Source: Auanema rhodensis
Taxonomy: Eukaryota > Nematoda > Chromadorea > Rhabditida > Rhabditidae
DNA length: 64,000 nt
Direction: 5' to 3'
Assembly: GCA_964057225.1 (NCBI GenBank)
Contig: OZ059898.1
Span: 1 to 64,000, forward strand
A program made the translations under genes and the position numbers. The notes beneath the pieces are model-generated. The model saw nothing but the letters and a program-made list of their open reading frames with translations, did not search any database and was not told where the DNA came from. Shown piece after piece: positions 13,201 through 26,576 of this stretch (positions are counted from its first letter, which is position 1; each line of letters starts with the position of its first letter).

Positions 13201-14080
13201 ACATGGGGAATCTAATTTTGAAAACCGCCTTTCTTTATCTTTCACGTGAAGCGAGTTACATACCAAGTGCACATCACGTGTACATTTAATTAGCATAAAT
13301 TAAAGTTCACGTAAAATTCAAAGTCATGGTTACCATGAACCAATATCAATAAAAATTTGTTTTTAGACTAATATGGACATGGGGAATCTAATTTTGAAAA
13401 CCGCATCTCTTTATCTTTCACGTGAAGCGAGTTACATACCAAGTGCACATCACGTGTACATTTAATTAGCATAAATTAAAGTTCACGTAAATTTCAAAGT
13501 CATGGTTACCATGAAGCAATATCAATAAAAATTTGTTTTTAGACTAATATGGACATGGGGAATCTAATTTTGAAAACCGCATCTCTTTATCTTTCACGTG
13601 AAGCGAGTTACATACCAAGTGCACATCACGTGTACATTTAATTAGCATTAATTAAAGTTCACGTAAATTTCAAAGTCATGGTTACCATGAACCAATATCA
13701 ATAAAAATTTGTTTTTAGACTAATATGGACATGGGGAATCTAATTTTGAAAACCGCATCTCATTATCTTTCACGTGAAGCGAATTACATACCAAGTGCAC
13801 ATCACGTGTACATTTAATTAGCATAAATTAAAGTTCACGTAAATTTCAAAGTCATGGTTACCATGCACCAATATCAATAAAAATTTGTTTTTAGACTAAT
13901 ATGGACATGGGGAATCTAATTTTGAAAACCGCATCTCTTTATCTTTCACGTGAAGCGAGTTACATACCAAGTGCACATCACGTGTACATTTAATTAGCAT
14001 AAATTAAAGTTCACGTAAATTTCAAAGTCATGGTTACCATGAACCAATATCAATAAAAATTTGTTTTTAGACTAATATGG
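13201..14080 (+). repeat. Recurrence of the 5-monomer unit of 1585-3168
   Basis: Order: A116 AACC with GCCTTTC, AAGC, A97T AACC, G55A CACC (also CTCATTATC), AACC. This matches the unit at 1585 and 2465 but lacks C43T. It lies about 11 kb away, so the unit is dispersed as well as tandem. Confidence 0.6.
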
Positions 14081-14608
14081 ACATGGGGAATCTAATTTTG
14101 AAAACCGCATTTCTTTATCTTTCACGTGAAGCGAGTTACATACCAAGTGCACATCACGTGTACATTTAATTAGCATAAATTAAAGTTCACGTAAAATTCA
14201 AAGTCATGGTTACCATGAACCAATATCAATAAAAATTTAATTTTAGACTAATATGGACATGGGGAATCTAATTTTGAAAACCGCATCTCTTTATCTTTCA
14301 CGTGAAGCGAGTTACATACCAAGTGCACATCACGTGTACATTTAATTAGCATAAATTAAAGTTCACGTAAATTTCAAAGTCATGGTTACCATGAACCAAT
14401 ATCAATAAAAATTAGTTTTTAGACTAATATGGACATGGGGAATCTAATTTTGAAAACCGCATTTCTTTATCTTTCACGTGAAGCGAGTTACATACCAAGT
14501 GCACATCACGTGTACATTTAATTAGCATAAATTAAAGTTCACGTAAATTTCAAAGTCATGGTTACCATGAACCAATATCAATAAAAATTTGTTTTTAGAC
14601 TAATATGG

Positions 14609-16016
14609 ACATGGGGAATCTAATTTTGAAAACCGCATTTCTTTATCTTTCAAGTGAAGCGAGTTACATACCAAGTGCACATCACGTGTACATTTAATTA
14701 GCATAAATTAAAGTTCACGTAAATTTCAAAGTCATGGTTACCATGAACCAATATCAATAAAAATTAGTTTTTAGACTAATATGGACATGGGGAATCTAAT
14801 TTTGAAAACCGCCTTTCTTTATCTTTCACGTGAAGCGAGTTACATACCAAGTGCACATCACGTGTACATTTAATTAGCATAAATTAAAGTTCACGTAAAA
14901 TTCAAAGTCATGGTTACCATGAAGCAATATCAATAAAAATTAGTTTTTAGACTAATATGGACATGGGGAATCTAATTTTGAAAACCGCATTTCTTTATCT
15001 TTCACGTGAAGCGAGTTACATACCAAGTGCACATCACGTGTACATTTAATTAGCATAAATTAAAGTTCACGTAAAATTCAAAGTCATTGTTACCATGAAC
15101 CAATATCAATAAAAATTTGTTTTTAGACTAATATGGACATGGGGAATCTAATTTTGAAAACCGCATCTCTTTATCTTTCACGTGAAGCGAGTTACATACC
15201 AAGTGCACATCACGTGTACATTTAATTAGCATAAATTAAAGTTCACGTAAATTTCAAAGTCATGGTTACCATGAAGCAATATCAATAAAAATTTGTTTTT
15301 AGACTAATATGGACATGGGGAATCTAATTTTGAAAACCGCATTTCTTTATCTTTCAAGTGAAGCGAGTTACATACCAAGTGCACATCACGTGTACATTTA
15401 ATTAGCATAAATTAAAGTTCACGTAAATTTCAAAGTCATGGTTACCATGAACCAATATCAATAAAAATTTAATTTTAGACTAATATGGACATGGGGAATC
15501 TAATTTTGAAAACCGCATCTCTTTATCTTTCACGTGAAGCGAGTTACATACCAAGTGCACATCACGTGTACATTTAATTAGCATAAATTAAAGTTCACGT
15601 AAATTTCAAAGTCATGGTTACCATGAACCAATATCAATAAAAATTAGTTTTTAGACTAATATGGACATGGGGAATCTAATTTTGAAAACCGCATTTCTTT
15701 ATCTTTCACGTGAAGCGAGTTACATACCAAGTGCACATCACGTGTACATTTAATTAGCATAAATTAAAGTTCACGTAAAATTCAAAGTCATGGTTACCAC
15801 GAACCAATATCAATAAAAATTTAATTTTAGACTAATATGGACATGGGGAATCTAATTTTGAAAACCGCATCTCTTTATCTTTCACGTGAAGCGAGTTACA
15901 TACCAAGTGCACATCACGTGTACATTTAATTAGCATAAATTAAAGTTCACGTAAATTTCAAAGTCATGGTTACCATGAACCAATATCAATAAAAATTTGT
16001 TTTTAGACTAATATGG
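14609..16016 (+). repeat. 8-monomer higher-order repeat, copy 1 (1408 bp)
   Basis: Monomer order by variants: (1) T31, CAAGTG, TTAG; (2) GCCTTTC, A116, AAGC, TTAG; (3) T31, A116, TCATTG; (4) AAGC; (5) T31, CAAGTG, TTTAATTTT; (6) AACC with TTAG; (7) T31, A116, CCACGAACC, TTTAATTTT; (8) plain AACC. The unit is 8 x 176 bp. I saw no difference from copy 2 at the variable sites compared, so the amplification is recent. Confidence 0.85.
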
Positions 16017-17424
16017 ACATGGGGAATCTAATTTTGAAAACCGCATTTCTTTATCTTTCAAGTGAAGCGAGTTACATACCAAGTGCACATCACGTGTACA
16101 TTTAATTAGCATAAATTAAAGTTCACGTAAATTTCAAAGTCATGGTTACCATGAACCAATATCAATAAAAATTAGTTTTTAGACTAATATGGACATGGGG
16201 AATCTAATTTTGAAAACCGCCTTTCTTTATCTTTCACGTGAAGCGAGTTACATACCAAGTGCACATCACGTGTACATTTAATTAGCATAAATTAAAGTTC
16301 ACGTAAAATTCAAAGTCATGGTTACCATGAAGCAATATCAATAAAAATTAGTTTTTAGACTAATATGGACATGGGGAATCTAATTTTGAAAACCGCATTT
16401 CTTTATCTTTCACGTGAAGCGAGTTACATACCAAGTGCACATCACGTGTACATTTAATTAGCATAAATTAAAGTTCACGTAAAATTCAAAGTCATTGTTA
16501 CCATGAACCAATATCAATAAAAATTTGTTTTTAGACTAATATGGACATGGGGAATCTAATTTTGAAAACCGCATCTCTTTATCTTTCACGTGAAGCGAGT
16601 TACATACCAAGTGCACATCACGTGTACATTTAATTAGCATAAATTAAAGTTCACGTAAATTTCAAAGTCATGGTTACCATGAAGCAATATCAATAAAAAT
16701 TTGTTTTTAGACTAATATGGACATGGGGAATCTAATTTTGAAAACCGCATTTCTTTATCTTTCAAGTGAAGCGAGTTACATACCAAGTGCACATCACGTG
16801 TACATTTAATTAGCATAAATTAAAGTTCACGTAAATTTCAAAGTCATGGTTACCATGAACCAATATCAATAAAAATTTAATTTTAGACTAATATGGACAT
16901 GGGGAATCTAATTTTGAAAACCGCATCTCTTTATCTTTCACGTGAAGCGAGTTACATACCAAGTGCACATCACGTGTACATTTAATTAGCATAAATTAAA
17001 GTTCACGTAAATTTCAAAGTCATGGTTACCATGAACCAATATCAATAAAAATTAGTTTTTAGACTAATATGGACATGGGGAATCTAATTTTGAAAACCGC
17101 ATTTCTTTATCTTTCACGTGAAGCGAGTTACATACCAAGTGCACATCACGTGTACATTTAATTAGCATAAATTAAAGTTCACGTAAAATTCAAAGTCATG
17201 GTTACCACGAACCAATATCAATAAAAATTTAATTTTAGACTAATATGGACATGGGGAATCTAATTTTGAAAACCGCATCTCTTTATCTTTCACGTGAAGC
17301 GAGTTACATACCAAGTGCACATCACGTGTACATTTAATTAGCATAAATTAAAGTTCACGTAAATTTCAAAGTCATGGTTACCATGAACCAATATCAATAA
17401 AAATTTGTTTTTAGACTAATATGG
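16017..17424 (+). repeat. 8-monomer higher-order repeat, copy 2 (1408 bp)
   Basis: Same eight monomers in the same order as 14609-16016, including the rare TCATTG (third monomer) and CCACGAACC (seventh). Two monomers of each copy lack the CACGTG palindrome core (CAAGTG). Confidence 0.85.
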
Positions 17425-18128
17425 ACATGGGGAATCTAATTTTGAAAACCGCATTTCTTAATCTTTCAAGTGAAGCGAGTTACATACCAAGTGCACATCA
17501 CGTGTACATTTAATTAGCATAAATTAAAGTTCACGTAAATTTCAAAGTCATGGTTACCATGAACCAATATCAATAAAAATTAGTTTTTAGACTAATATGG
17601 ACATGGGGAATCTAATTTTGAAAACCGCCTTTCTTTATCTTTCACGTGAAGCGAGTTACATACCAAGTGCACATCACGTGTACATTTAATTAGCATAAAT
17701 TAAAGTTCACGTAAAATTCAAAGTCATGGTTACCATGAAGCAATATCAATAAAAATTAGTTTTTAGACTAATATGGACATGGGGAATCTAATTTTGAAAA
17801 CCGCATTTCTTTATCTTTCACGTGAAGCGAGTTACATACCAAGTGCACATCACGTGTACATTTAATTAGCATAAATTAAAGTTCACGTAAAATTCAAAGT
17901 CATGGTTACCATGAACCAATATCAATAAAAATTTGTTTTTAGACTAATATGGACATGGGGAATCTAATTTTGAAAACCGCATCTCTTTATCTTTCACGTG
18001 AAGCGAGTTACATACCAAGTGCACATCACGTGTACATTTAATTAGCATAAATTAAAGTTCACGTAAATTTCAAAGTCATGGTTACCATGAAGCAATATCA
18101 ATAAAAATTTGTTTTTAGATTAATATGG
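17425..18128 (+). repeat. 8-monomer higher-order repeat, partial copy 3 (4 monomers)
   Basis: Monomers 1-4 of the unit, with CTTAATC in the first and TCATGG rather than TCATTG in the third. The fourth, an AAGC monomer, ends TAGATTAA. It is followed directly by an A97T AACC monomer rather than unit monomer 5, so the HOR ends by switching into the 5-monomer pattern. Confidence 0.75.
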
Positions 18129-18656
18129 ACATGGGGAATCTAATTTTGAAAACCGCATCTCTTTATCTTTCACGTGAAGCGAGTTACATACCAAGTGCAC
18201 ATCACGTGTACATTTAATTAGCATTAATTAAAGTTCACGTAAATTTCAAAGTCATGGTTACCATGAACCAATATCAATAAAAATTTGTTTTTAGACTAAT
18301 ATGGACATGGGGAATCTAATTTTGAAAACCGCATCTCTTTATCTTTCACGTGAAGCGAATTACATACCAAGTGCACATCACGTGTACATTTAATTAGCAT
18401 AAATTAAAGTTCACGTAAATTTCAAAGTCATGGTTACCATGCACCAATATCAATAAAAATTTGTTTTTAGACTAATATGGACATGGGGAATCTAATTTTG
18501 AAAACCGCATCTCTTTATCTTTCACGTGAAGCGAGTTACATACCAAGTGCACATCACGTGTACATTTAATTAGCATAAATTAAAGTTCACGTAAATTTCA
18601 AAGTCATGGTTACCATGAACCAATATCAATAAAAATTTGTTTTCAGACTAATATGG
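17777..18656 (+). repeat. Third locus of the 5-monomer unit, overlapping the end of the 8-mer HOR
   Basis: Order: T31/A116 AACC, AAGC, A97T AACC, G55A CACC, AACC, as at 1585, 2465 and 13201. Its first two monomers are also monomers 3-4 of the third 8-mer copy, so the HOR boundary falls inside a shared pair of monomers. Confidence 0.6.
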
Positions 18657-20416
18657 ACATGGGGAATCTAATTTTGAAAACCGCATCTCTTTATCTTTCA
18701 CGTGAAGCGAGTTACATACCAAGTGCACATCACGTGTACATTTAATTAGCATAAATTAAAGTTCACGTAAATTTCAAAGTCATGGTTACCATGCACCAAT
18801 ATCAATAAAAATTTGTTTTTAGACTAATATGGACATGGGAAATCTAATTTTGAAAACCGCATCTCTTTATCTTTCACGTGAAGCGAGTTACATACCAAGT
18901 GCACATCACGTGTACATTTAATTAGCATAAATTAAAGTTCACGTAAATTTCAAAGTCATGGTTACCATGAAGCAATATCAATAAAAATTTGTTTTTAGAC
19001 TAATATGGACATGGGGAATCTAATTTTGAAAACCGCATCTCTTTATCTTTCACGTGAAGCGAGTTACATACCAAGTGCACATCACGTGTACATTTAATTA
19101 GCATAAATTAAAGTTCACGTAAATTTCAAAGTCATGGTTACCATGAAGCAATATCAATAAAAATTTGTTTTTAGACTAATATGGACATGGGGAATCTAAT
19201 TTTGAAAACCGCATCTCTTTATCTTTCACGTGAAGCGAGTTACATACCAAGTGCACATCACGTGTACATTTAATTAGCATTAATTAAAGTTCACGTAAAT
19301 TTCAAAGTCATGGTTACCATGAACCAATATCAATAAAAATTTGTTTTTAGACTAATATGGACATGGGGAATCTAATTTTGGAAACCGCATTTCTTTATCT
19401 TTCACGTGAAGCGAGTTACATACCAAGTGCACATCACGTGTACATTTAATAAGCATAAATTAAAGTTCACGTAAATTTCAAAGTCATGGTTACCATGCAC
19501 CAATATCAATAAAAATTTGTTTTTAGACTAATATGGACATGGGGAATCTAATTTTGAGAACCGCATCTCTTTATCTTTCACGTGAAGCGAGTTACATACC
19601 AAGTGCACATCACGTGTACATTTAATTAGCATAAATTAAAGTTCACGTAAATTTCAAAGTCATGGTTACCATGCACCAATATCAATAAAAATTTGTTTTT
19701 AGACTAATATGGACATGGGGAATCTAATTTTGAAAACCGCATCTCTTTATCTTTCACGTGAAGCGAGTTACATACCAAGTGCACATCACGTGTACATTTA
19801 ATTAGCATAAATTAAAGTTCACGTAAATTTCAAAGTCATGGTTACCATGAACCAATATCAATAAAAATTTGTTTTTAGACTAATATGGACATGGGGAATC
19901 TAATTTTGAAAACCGCATCTCTTTATCTTTCACGTGAAGCGAGTTACATACCGAGTGCACATCACGTGTACATTTAATTAGCATAAATTAAAGTTCACGT
20001 AAATTTCAAAGTCATGGTTACCATGCACCAATATCAATAAAAATTTGTTTTTAGACTAATATGGACATGGGGAATCTAATTTTGAAAACCGCATCTCTTT
20101 ATCTTTCACGTGAAGCGAGTTACATACCAAGTGCACATCACGTGTACATTTAATTAGCATAAATTAAAGTTCACGTAAATTTCAAAGTCATGGTTACCAT
20201 GCACCAATATCAATAAAAATTTGTTTTTAGACTAATATGGACATGGGGAATCTAATTTTGAAAACCGCATCTCTTTATCTTTCACGTGAAGCGAGTTACA
20301 TACCAAGTGCACATCACGTGTACATTTAATTAGCATAAATTAAAGTTCACGTAAATTTCAAAGTCATGGTTACCATGAACCAATATCAATAAAAATTTGT
20401 TTTTAGACTAATATGG
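18129..20416 (+). repeat. Linker zone of mixed monomers, CACC-rich
   Basis: Thirteen monomers without a clear period. Seven are... CACC-type copies at 18305, 18657, 19361, 19537, 19889 and 20065, more frequent than further left. Private changes include TTTCAG in the copy at 18481, GGGAAAT at 18833, TTTGGAAACC with AATAAGC at 19361, TTTGAGAACC at 19537 and TACCGAG at 19889. No non-satellite sequence is present. Confidence 0.6.
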
Positions 20417-22528
20417 ACATGGGGAATCTAATTTTGAAAACCGCATCTCTTCATCTTTCACGTGAAGCGAGTTACATACCAAGTGCACATCACGTGTACA
20501 TTTAATTAGCATAAATTAAAGTTCACGTAAATTTCAAAGTCATGGTTACCATGCACCAATATCAATAAAAATTTGTTTTTAGACTAATATGGACATGGGG
20601 AATCTAATTTTGAAAACCGAATCTCTTTATCTTTCACGTGAAGCGAGTTACATACCAAGTGCACATCACGTGTACATTTAATTAGCATAAATTAAAGTTC
20701 ACGTAAATTTCAAAGTCATGGTTACCATGAAGCAATATCAATAAAAATTTGTTTTTAGACTAATATGGACATGGGGAATCTAATTTTGAAAACCGCATCT
20801 CTTTATCTTTCACGTGAAGCGAGTTACATACCAAGTGCACATCACGTGTACATTTAATTAGCATAAATTAAAGTTCACGTAAATTTCAAAGTCATGGTTA
20901 CCATGAAGCAATATCAATAAGAATTTGTTTTTAGACTAATATGGACATGGGGAATCTAATTTTGAAAACCGCATCTCTTTATCTTTCACGTGAAGCGAGT
21001 TACATACCAAGTGCACATCACGTGTACATTTAATAAGCATAAATTAAAGTTCACGTAAATTTCAAAGTCATGGTTACCATGAACCAATATCAATAAAAAT
21101 TTGTTTTTAGACTAATATGGACATGAGGAATCTAATTTTGAAAACCGCATTTCTTTATCTTTCACGTGAAGCGAGTTACATACCAAGTGCACATCACGTG
21201 TACATTTAATTAGCATAAATTAAAGTTCACGTAAATTTCAAAGTCATGGTTACCATGAAGCAATATCAATAAAAATTTGTTTTTAGACTAATATGGACAT
21301 GGGGAATCTAATTTTGAAAACCGCATCTCTTTATCTTTCACGTGAAGCGAGTTACATACCAAGTGCACATCACGTGTACATTTAATTAGCATAAATTAAA
21401 GTTCACGTAAATTTCAAAGTCATGGTTACCATGAAGCAATATCAATAAAAATTTGTTTTTAGACTAATATGGACATGGGGAATCTAATTTTGAAAACCGC
21501 ATCTCTTTATCTTTCACGTGAAGCGAGTTACATACCAAGTGCACATCACGTGTACATTTAATTAGCATAAATTAAAGTTCACGTAAATTTCAAAGTCATG
21601 GTTACCATGAACCAATATCAATAAAAATTTGTTTTTAGACTAATATGGACATGAGGAATCTAATTTTGAAAACCGCATTTCTTTATCTTTCACGTGAAGC
21701 GAGTTACATACCAAGTGCACATCACGTGTACATTTAATTAGCATAAATTAAAGTTCACGTAAATTTCAAAGTCATGGTTACCATGAAGCAATATCAATAA
21801 AAATTTGTTTTTAGACTAATATGGACATGGGGAATCTAATTTTGAAAACCACATCTCTTTATCTTTCACGTGAAGCGAGTTACATACCAAGTGCACATCA
21901 CGTGTACATTTAATTAGCATAAATTAAAGTTCACGTAAATTTCAAAGTCATGGTTACCATGAACCAATATCAATAAAAATTTGTTTTTAGACTAATATGG
22001 ACATGGGGAATCTAATTTTGAAAACCGCATCTCTTTATCTTTCACGTGAAGCGAGTTACATACCAAGTGCACATCACGTGTACATTTAATTAGCATAAAT
22101 TAAAGTTCACGTAAATTTCAAAGTCATGGTTACCATGAACCAATATCAATAAAAATTTGTTTTTAGACTAATATGGACATGGGGAATCTAATTTTGAAAA
22201 CCGCATCTCTTTATCTTTCACGTGAAGCGAGTTACATACCAAGTGCACATCACGTGTACATTTAATTAGCATAAATTAAAGTTCACGTAAATTTCAAAGT
22301 CATGGTTACCATGCACCAATATCAATAAAAATTTGTTTTTAGACTAATATGGACATGGGGAATCTAATTTTGAAAACCGCATCTCTTTATCTTTCACGTG
22401 AAGCGAGTTACATACCAAGTGCACATCACGTGTACATTTAATTAGCATAAATTAAAGTTCACGTAAATTTCAAAGTCATGGTTACCATGAACCAATATCA
22501 ATAAAAATTTGTTTTTAGACTAATATGG
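20417..22528 (+). repeat. 12-monomer higher-order repeat, copy 1 (2112 bp)
   Basis: Order: (1) CTTCATC, CACC; (2) CCGAATC, AAGC; (3) AAGC with AATAAGAATT; (4) ATAAGCAT, AACC; (5) ACATGAGG with T31, AAGC; (6) AAGC; (7) AACC; (8) ACATGAGG with T31, AAGC; (9) CCACATC, AACC; (10) AACC; (11) CACC; (12) AACC. Copy 2 at 24465 repeats all twelve. Confidence 0.85.
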
Positions 22529-24464
22529 ACATGGGGAATCTAATTTTGAAAACCGCATCTCTTCATCTTTCACGTGAAGCGAGTTACATACCAAGTGCAC
22601 ATCACGTGTACATTTAATTAGCATAAATTAAAGTTCACGTAAATTTCAAAGTCATGGTTACCATGAACCAATATCAATAAAAATTTGTTTTTAGACTAAT
22701 ATGGACATGGGGAATCTAATTTTGAAAACCGCATCTCTTTATCTTTCACGTGAAGCGAGTTACATACCAAGTGCACATCACGTGTACATTTAATTAGCAT
22801 AAATTAAAGTTCACGTAAATTTCAAAGTCATGGTTACCATGCACCAATATCAATAAAAATTTGTTTTTAGACTAATATGGACATGGGGAATCTAATTTTG
22901 AAAACCGCATCTCTTTATCTTTCACGTGAAGCGAGTTACATACCAAGTGCACATCACGTGTACATTTAATTAGCATAAATTAAAGTTCACGTAAATTTCA
23001 AAGTCATGGTTACCATGAACCAATATCAATAAAAATTTGTTTTTAGACTAATATGGACATGGGGAATCTAATTTTGAAAACCGCATCTCTTCATCTTTCA
23101 CGTGAAGCGAGTTACATACCAAGTGCACATCACGTGTACATTTAATTAGCATAAATTAAAGTTCACGTAAATTTCAAAGTCATGGTTACCATGCACCAAT
23201 ATCAATAAAAATTTGTTTTTAGACTAATATGGACATGGGGAATCTAATTTTGAAAACCGAATCTCTTTATCTTTCACGTGAAGCGAGTTACATACCAAGT
23301 GCACATCACGTGTACATTTAATAAGCATAAATTAAAGTTCACGTAAATTTCAAAGTCATGGTTACCATGAACCAATATCAATAAAAATTTGTTTTTAGAC
23401 TAATATGGACATGGGGAATCTAATTTTGAAAACCGCATCTCTTTATCTTTCACGTGAAGCGAGTTACATACCAAGTGCACATCACGTGTACATTTAATTA
23501 GCATAAATTAAAGTTCACGTAAATTTCAAAGTCATGGTTACCATGAACCAATATCAATAAAAATTTGTTTTTAGACTAATATGGACATGGGGAATCTAAT
23601 TTTGAAAACCGCATCTCTTTATCTTTCACGTGAAGCGAGTTACATACCAAGTGCACATCACGTGTACATTTAATTAGCATAAATTAAAGTTCACGTAAAT
23701 TTCAAAGTCATGGTTACCATGCACCAATATCAATAAAAATTTGTTTTTAGACTAATATGGACATGGGGAATCTAATTTTGAAAACCGCATCTCTTTATCT
23801 TTCACGTGAAGCGAGTTACATACCAAGTGCACATCACGTGTACATTTAATTAGCATAAATTAAAGTTCACGTAAATTTCAAAGTCATGGTTACCATGAAC
23901 CAATATCAATAAAAATTTGTTTTTAGACTAATATGGACATGGGGAATCTAATTTTGAAAACCGCATCTCTTCATCTTTCACGTGAAGCGAGTTACATACC
24001 AAGTGCACATCACGTGTACATTTAATTAGCATAAATTAAAGTTCACGTAAATTTCAAAGTCATGGTTACCATGAACCAATATCAATAAAAATTTGTTTTT
24101 AGACTAATATGGACATGGGGAATCTAATTTTGAAAACCGCATCTCTTTATCTTTCACGTGAAGCGAGTTACATACCAAGTGCACATCACGTGTACATTTA
24201 ATTAGCATAAATTAAAGTTCACGTAAATTTCAAAGTCATGGTTACCATGCACCAATATCAATAAAAATTTGTTTTTAGACTAATATGGACATGGGGAATC
24301 TAATTTTGAAAACCGCATCTCTTTATCTTTCACGTGAAGCGAGTTACATACCAAGTGCACATCACGTGTACATTTAATTAGCATAAATTAAAGTTCACGT
24401 AAATTTCAAAGTCATGGTTACCATGAACCAATATCAATAAAAATTTGTTTTTAGACTAATATGG
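22529..24464 (+). repeat. 11-monomer interval between 12-mer HOR copies 1 and 2
   Basis: Built from fragments of the flanking HOR. The trio CTTCATC AACC, CACC, AACC occurs at 22529 and 23937, each time followed by a CTTCATC CACC monomer (23057 and 24465). A CCGAATC monomer follows at 23233 but is a hybrid, after which AACC, CACC, AACC resume. The two trios lie 1408 bp apart, so the interval contains an 8-monomer duplication of rearranged HOR parts. Confidence 0.7.
23233..23408 (+). repeat. Hybrid monomer joining HOR positions 2 and 4
   Basis: The 5' part carries A28 (CCGAATC), typical of HOR monomer 2, while the 3' part carries A91 (ATAAGCAT) and AACC, typical of HOR monomer 4. Monomer 3 (AATAAGAATT) is missing around it. 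This is what an unequal exchange between monomers two apart would leave, with the crossover between monomer positions 28 and 91. Confidence 0.7.
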
Positions 24465-26576
24465 ACATGGGGAATCTAATTTTGAAAACCGCATCTCTTC
24501 ATCTTTCACGTGAAGCGAGTTACATACCAAGTGCACATCACGTGTACATTTAATTAGCATAAATTAAAGTTCACGTAAATTTCAAAGTCATGGTTACCAT
24601 GCACCAATATCAATAAAAATTTGTTTTTAGACTAATATGGACATGGGGAATCTAATTTTGAAAACCGAATCTCTTTATCTTTCACGTGAAGCGAGTTACA
24701 TACCAAGTGCACATCACGTGTACATTTAATTAGCATAAATTAAAGTTCACGTAAATTTCAAAGTCATGGTTACCATGAAGCAATATCAATAAAAATTTGT
24801 TTTTAGACTAATATGGACATGGGGAATCTAATTTTGAAAACCGCATCTCTTTATCTTTCACGTGAAGCGAGTTACATACCAAGTGCACATCACGTGTACA
24901 TTTAATTAGCATAAATTAAAGTTCACGTAAATTTCAAAGTCATGGTTACCATGAAGCAATATCAATAAGAATTTGTTTTTAGACTAATATGGACATGGGG
25001 AATCTAATTTTGAAAACCGCATCTCTTTATCTTTCACGTGAAGCGAGTTACATACCAAGTGCACATCACGTGTACATTTAATAAGCATAAATTAAAGTTC
25101 ACGTAAATTTCAAAGTCATGGTTACCATGAACCAATATCAATAAAAATTTGTTTTTAGACTAATATGGACATGAGGAATCTAATTTTGAAAACCGCATTT
25201 CTTTATCTTTCACGTGAAGCGAGTTACATACCAAGTGCACATCACGTGTACATTTAATTAGCATAAATTAAAGTTCACGTAAATTTCAAAGTCATGGTTA
25301 CCATGAAGCAATATCAATAAAAATTTGTTTTTAGACTAATATGGACATGGGGAATCTAATTTTGAAAACCGCATCTCTTTATCTTTCACGTGAAGCGAGT
25401 TACATACCAAGTGCACATCACGTGTACATTTAATTAGCATAAATTAAAGTTCACGTAAATTTCAAAGTCATGGTTACCATGAAGCAATATCAATAAAAAT
25501 TTGTTTTTAGACTAATATGGACATGGGGAATCTAATTTTGAAAACCGCATCTCTTTATCTTTCACGTGAAGCGAGTTACATACCAAGTGCACATCACGTG
25601 TACATTTAATTAGCATAAATTAAAGTTCACGTAAATTTCAAAGTCATGGTTACCATGAACCAATATCAATAAAAATTTGTTTTTAGACTAATATGGACAT
25701 GAGGAATCTAATTTTGAAAACCGCATTTCTTTATCTTTCACGTGAAGCGAGTTACATACCAAGTGCACATCACGTGTACATTTAATTAGCATAAATTAAA
25801 GTTCACGTAAATTTCAAAGTCATGGTTACCATGAAGCAATATCAATAAAAATTTGTTTTTAGACTAATATGGACATGGGGAATCTAATTTTGAAAACCAC
25901 ATCTCTTTATCTTTCACGTGAAGCGAGTTACATACCAAGTGCACATCACGTGTACATTTAATTAGCATAAATTAAAGTTCACGTAAATTTCAAAGTCATG
26001 GTTACCATGAACCAATATCAATAAAAATTTGTTTTTAGACTAATATGGACATGGGGAATCTAATTTTGAAAACCGCATCTCTTTATCTTTCACGTGAAGC
26101 GAGTTACATACCAAGTGCACATCACGTGTACATTTAATTAGCATAAATTAAAGTTCACGTAAATTTCAAAGTCATGGTTACCATGAACCAATATCAATAA
26201 AAATTTGTTTTTAGACTAATATGGACATGGGGAATCTAATTTTGAAAACCGCATCTCTTTATCTTTCACGTGAAGCGAGTTACATACCAAGTGCACATCA
26301 CGTGTACATTTAATTAGCATAAATTAAAGTTCACGTAAATTTCAAAGTCATGGTTACCATGCACCAATATCAATAAAAATTTGTTTTTAGACTAATATGG
26401 ACATGGGGAATCTAATTTTGAAAACCGCATCTCTTTATCTTTCACGTGAAGCGAGTTACATACCAAGTGCACATCACGTGTACATTTAATTAGCATAAAT
26501 TAAAGTTCACGTAAATTTCAAAGTCATGGTTACCATGAACCAATATCAATAAAAATTTGTTTTTAGACTAATATGG
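24465..26576 (+). repeat. 12-monomer higher-order repeat, copy 2 (2112 bp)
   Basis: Repeats all twelve monomer types of 20417-22528 in order, including A28 (second), AATAAGAATT (third), A91 (fourth), ACATGAGG (fifth and eighth) and CCACATC (ninth). It is followed directly by copy 3. Confidence 0.85.

Larger units (their letters stand above)
1..14608 (+). repeat. Zone 1: heterogeneous satellite with short 3-5 monomer units
   Basis: Monomers 1-83. The zone is marked by frequent T31 (GCATTTCTTT) and A116 (GTAAAATTC), usually in the same monomer. A basic three-monomer unit of AACC, then T31/A116 AACC, then AAGC recurs, for example at 4049, 4577, 8449 and 10209. It is interrupted by A97T monomers (CATTAATT) and by CACC monomers. 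No long HOR of fixed period is maintained. A116 is not seen after the monomer at 17777, so this variant is confined to the left part of the window. Confidence 0.8.
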
